From contig JANLHI010000031.1 of assembly GCA_024654525.1 (NCBI GenBank), forward strand, positions 30,938 to 94,937: a stretch of DNA of 64,000 bases, written 5' to 3'. Positions 62,723 through 64,000 of the stretch are shown in pieces. The DNA comes from Patescibacteria group bacterium. Lineage in GTDB: Bacteria > Patescibacteria > Paceibacteria > UBA6257 > 2-01-FULL-56-20. The position numbers and the translations under genes were made by a program. The number at the start of each line of letters is the position of its first letter. The stretch's first letter is position 1. Below the pieces are notes generated by a model, which was not told where the DNA came from, made no database searches, and worked only from the letters and a program-made list of their open reading frames with translations.

Positions 62723-64000
62723 ATGAAATTTTTGCGCAGTCATAGTATTCCCAATTTAATATTTGCATTTTTCCTCTTTACTTTTTTTTCCTTACTCCTT
62801 TTTTCTGCGCCTTTGGCGCAAGCCTTTGACGGTCCCCTTAACGCTCCCGGTATCGGTTCGGGTGCGTTTGGATATAGTGGCGGAAGATTCAGCGTGGGAA
62901 CTTCCACGCCGTTTAGCGAAGCAAAGTTTTTGATCATCACTTCATCCACTGATAATTTTGGGTATGCATTTAAAGTGGTAAACCCTATATGTTCCGGGGG
63001 ACAGGAATTTTGTCCTGCGGTGTTCTCTATTCGGAATGACGGTTCGGTGGTAATAGGCGGTGGACAAACGGGTACCAATAGTACGTATGGTACTAACTAT
63101 TATCAACCGCCGAACTCCACGTACGAGAAAGGACTCACTATATGGGGTCCTGCGTTCATAAACGGCCCTCTTCTTGCGGGAAACTTTATAGGATTTGTGG
63201 GCGCGGATCACATCGCTCCCTCGGTATTTAATGGAGGCGTTTCCGCGAACTATGCGTTTCCTACAAACCTTGCGATTGCCACTTCTTCAAACCTTGGTAT
63301 TCCACAACCACTCTCGGTATATGGGGGGGGATATTTCAGCGGGAGTGTGGGGATTGGAACCGCAAGTCCTCAAGCTCTCTTAGACTTACGAGCTTCTGCG
63401 CCACAATTAAAATTAGATAGTACCTCGTACGGTATTACTTCATACATTTCTTCTTGGGGTTTAACCACGGGGGCTGAGTCAATAATGACTTTTGGGAATA
63501 ATGCAAGAAATGAAATTCGTGCAGGTCATTCTGCTACGGGGGGCTATCTGGATTTTTACACCAACAATGTCGCATCTTTCCCAAATGCTTCTGATGGAAT
63601 ACATACGATGCGATTAAGCGCAGCCGGCAACGTCGGCATCGGGACCGGGACGACGAATCCAAGTTACGGGCTTCATGTGCAAAAAGCAGGAGATACTTCT
63701 CCTGCGGTGACCACCATAGAACAAACTGCCGCGACGAATTATCCCACGTTGTTAGTGAAGCAAAATACTGCGGGGGGGAATAATAATTCGGATCAAGGTT
63801 TGTTGGTGGATGTACAGGGAACAAGCAGTGGAAGTGGCCGAGCATTTCATGTCAAAGGGCAAAACTCCACTCGATTTATTGTTATGAACGGCGGCAACGT
63901 CGGCATCGGGACGACGGGGCCGGACGGCAAACTGCACATCGCCCCCAGCGCAGATTTTGATTACAAGGTGAAATTTATCGGCGTGCCCGGAGGGTATCGC
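62723..64000 (+). CDS. Secreted repeat protein with VGIGT motifs (3' end outside window)
   Basis: Open from ATG 62723 to the end of the window (426 codons). A Sec signal peptide is clear (basic start, hydrophobic Phe/Leu core, Ala-x-Ala before FDGP, cleavage near residue 35). The mature part is beta-rich and Gly/Ser/Asn/Thr-rich. It has repeated SVGIGTASPQALLDL, NVGIGTGTTNPSYGLHV and NVGIGTTGPDGKLHI units known from tail-fibre and adhesin-like proteins. The repeat-coding stretches (63610-63660, 63888-63950) are clearly GC-richer than the rest, suggesting modular exchange. Probably a surface adhesin. Confidence 0.8.
   Translation, partial: MKFLRSHSIPNLIFAFFLFTFFSLLLFSAPLAQAFDGPLNAPGIGSGAFGYSGGRFSVGTSTPFSEAKFLIITSSTDNFGYAFKVVNPICSGGQEFCPAVFSIRNDGSVVIGGGQTGTNSTYGTNYYQPPNSTYEKGLTIWGPAFINGPLLAGNFIGFVGADHIAPSVFNGGVSANYAFPTNLAIATSSNLGIPQPLSVYGGGYFSGSVGIGTASPQALLDLRASAPQLKLDSTSYGITSYISSWGLTTGAESIMTFGNNARNEIRAGHSATGGYLDFYTNNVASFPNASDGIHTMRLSAAGNVGIGTGTTNPSYGLHVQKAGDTSPAVTTIEQTAATNYPTLLVKQNTAGGNNNSDQGLLVDVQGTSSGSGRAFHVKGQNSTRFIVMNGGNVGIGTTGPDGKLHIAPSADFDYKVKFIGVPGGYR

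Overview
The window looks like a chromosome segment of a Candidate Phyla Radiation (Patescibacteria) bacterium, most likely Parcubacteria. The evidence is dense housekeeping genes with short spacers, several shortened translation and ATP-synthase proteins (AlaRS without its C-terminal domain, ThrRS without TGS, a short epsilon subunit, RpoA without its C-terminal domain), DUF4012, PEGA and baseplate-J-like envelope proteins, PaaX/Cas2-like proteins, and tRNA genes without an encoded CCA. UGA is used as a stop codon (for example at the ends of rpoBC and dnaG), so the UGA-Gly code of Gracilibacteria/Absconditabacteria is excluded.

Layout. 1-6.8 kb: a fused rpoB-rpoC gene, rpsF, ssb, and an intact rplK lying between remnants of a second rplK. 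6.9-18.2 kb: tmk, gatB, miaA, thrS, serS, alr and an ftsQ-like gene, interleaved with unrecognised orphan genes and a first PaaX/Cas2-like gene. 18.2-27.7 kb: a GT-C glycosyltransferase, DUF4012 protein, lepA, ftsB-like, SurA-like, pcm, tRNA-Gly and a metal ABC transporter. 27.7-34 kb: dnaG-rpoD, a membrane protein, an orphan HicB-like gene and alaS. 34.2-40 kb: a baseplate-J-like membrane protein, then the operon infA-rpmJ-rpsM-rpsK-rpsD-rpoA-rplQ-rplM-rpsI behind a near-consensus promoter. 40-49.6 kb, mainly minus strand: PEGA protein, TIM-barrel isomerase, tRNA-Pro, rpmB, hsp20, prsW, valS and tsaD, with a second PaaX/Cas2-like gene on the plus strand. 49.7-56 kb: a complete F1Fo ATP synthase operon. 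56-64 kb: envelope genes (DoxX, glycosyltransferase, pilin-like, cupredoxin) and a secreted repeat protein running off the window.

The most unusual features are four. (1) Valyl-tRNA synthetase carries a complete histidine-phosphatase domain between the two CxxC halves of a zinc knuckle. (2) Two PaaX/Cas2-like genes are each bracketed by their own palindrome, and one family has a third, internally deleted copy 12.5 kb away. (3) RpoB and RpoC are one polypeptide. (4) Short low-complexity word-like sequences occur between genes and also in frame inside conserved genes (miaA, alr, lepA, tsaD, valS, atpG, a glycosyltransferase). All functional statements rest on reading motifs by eye; no database search was run.
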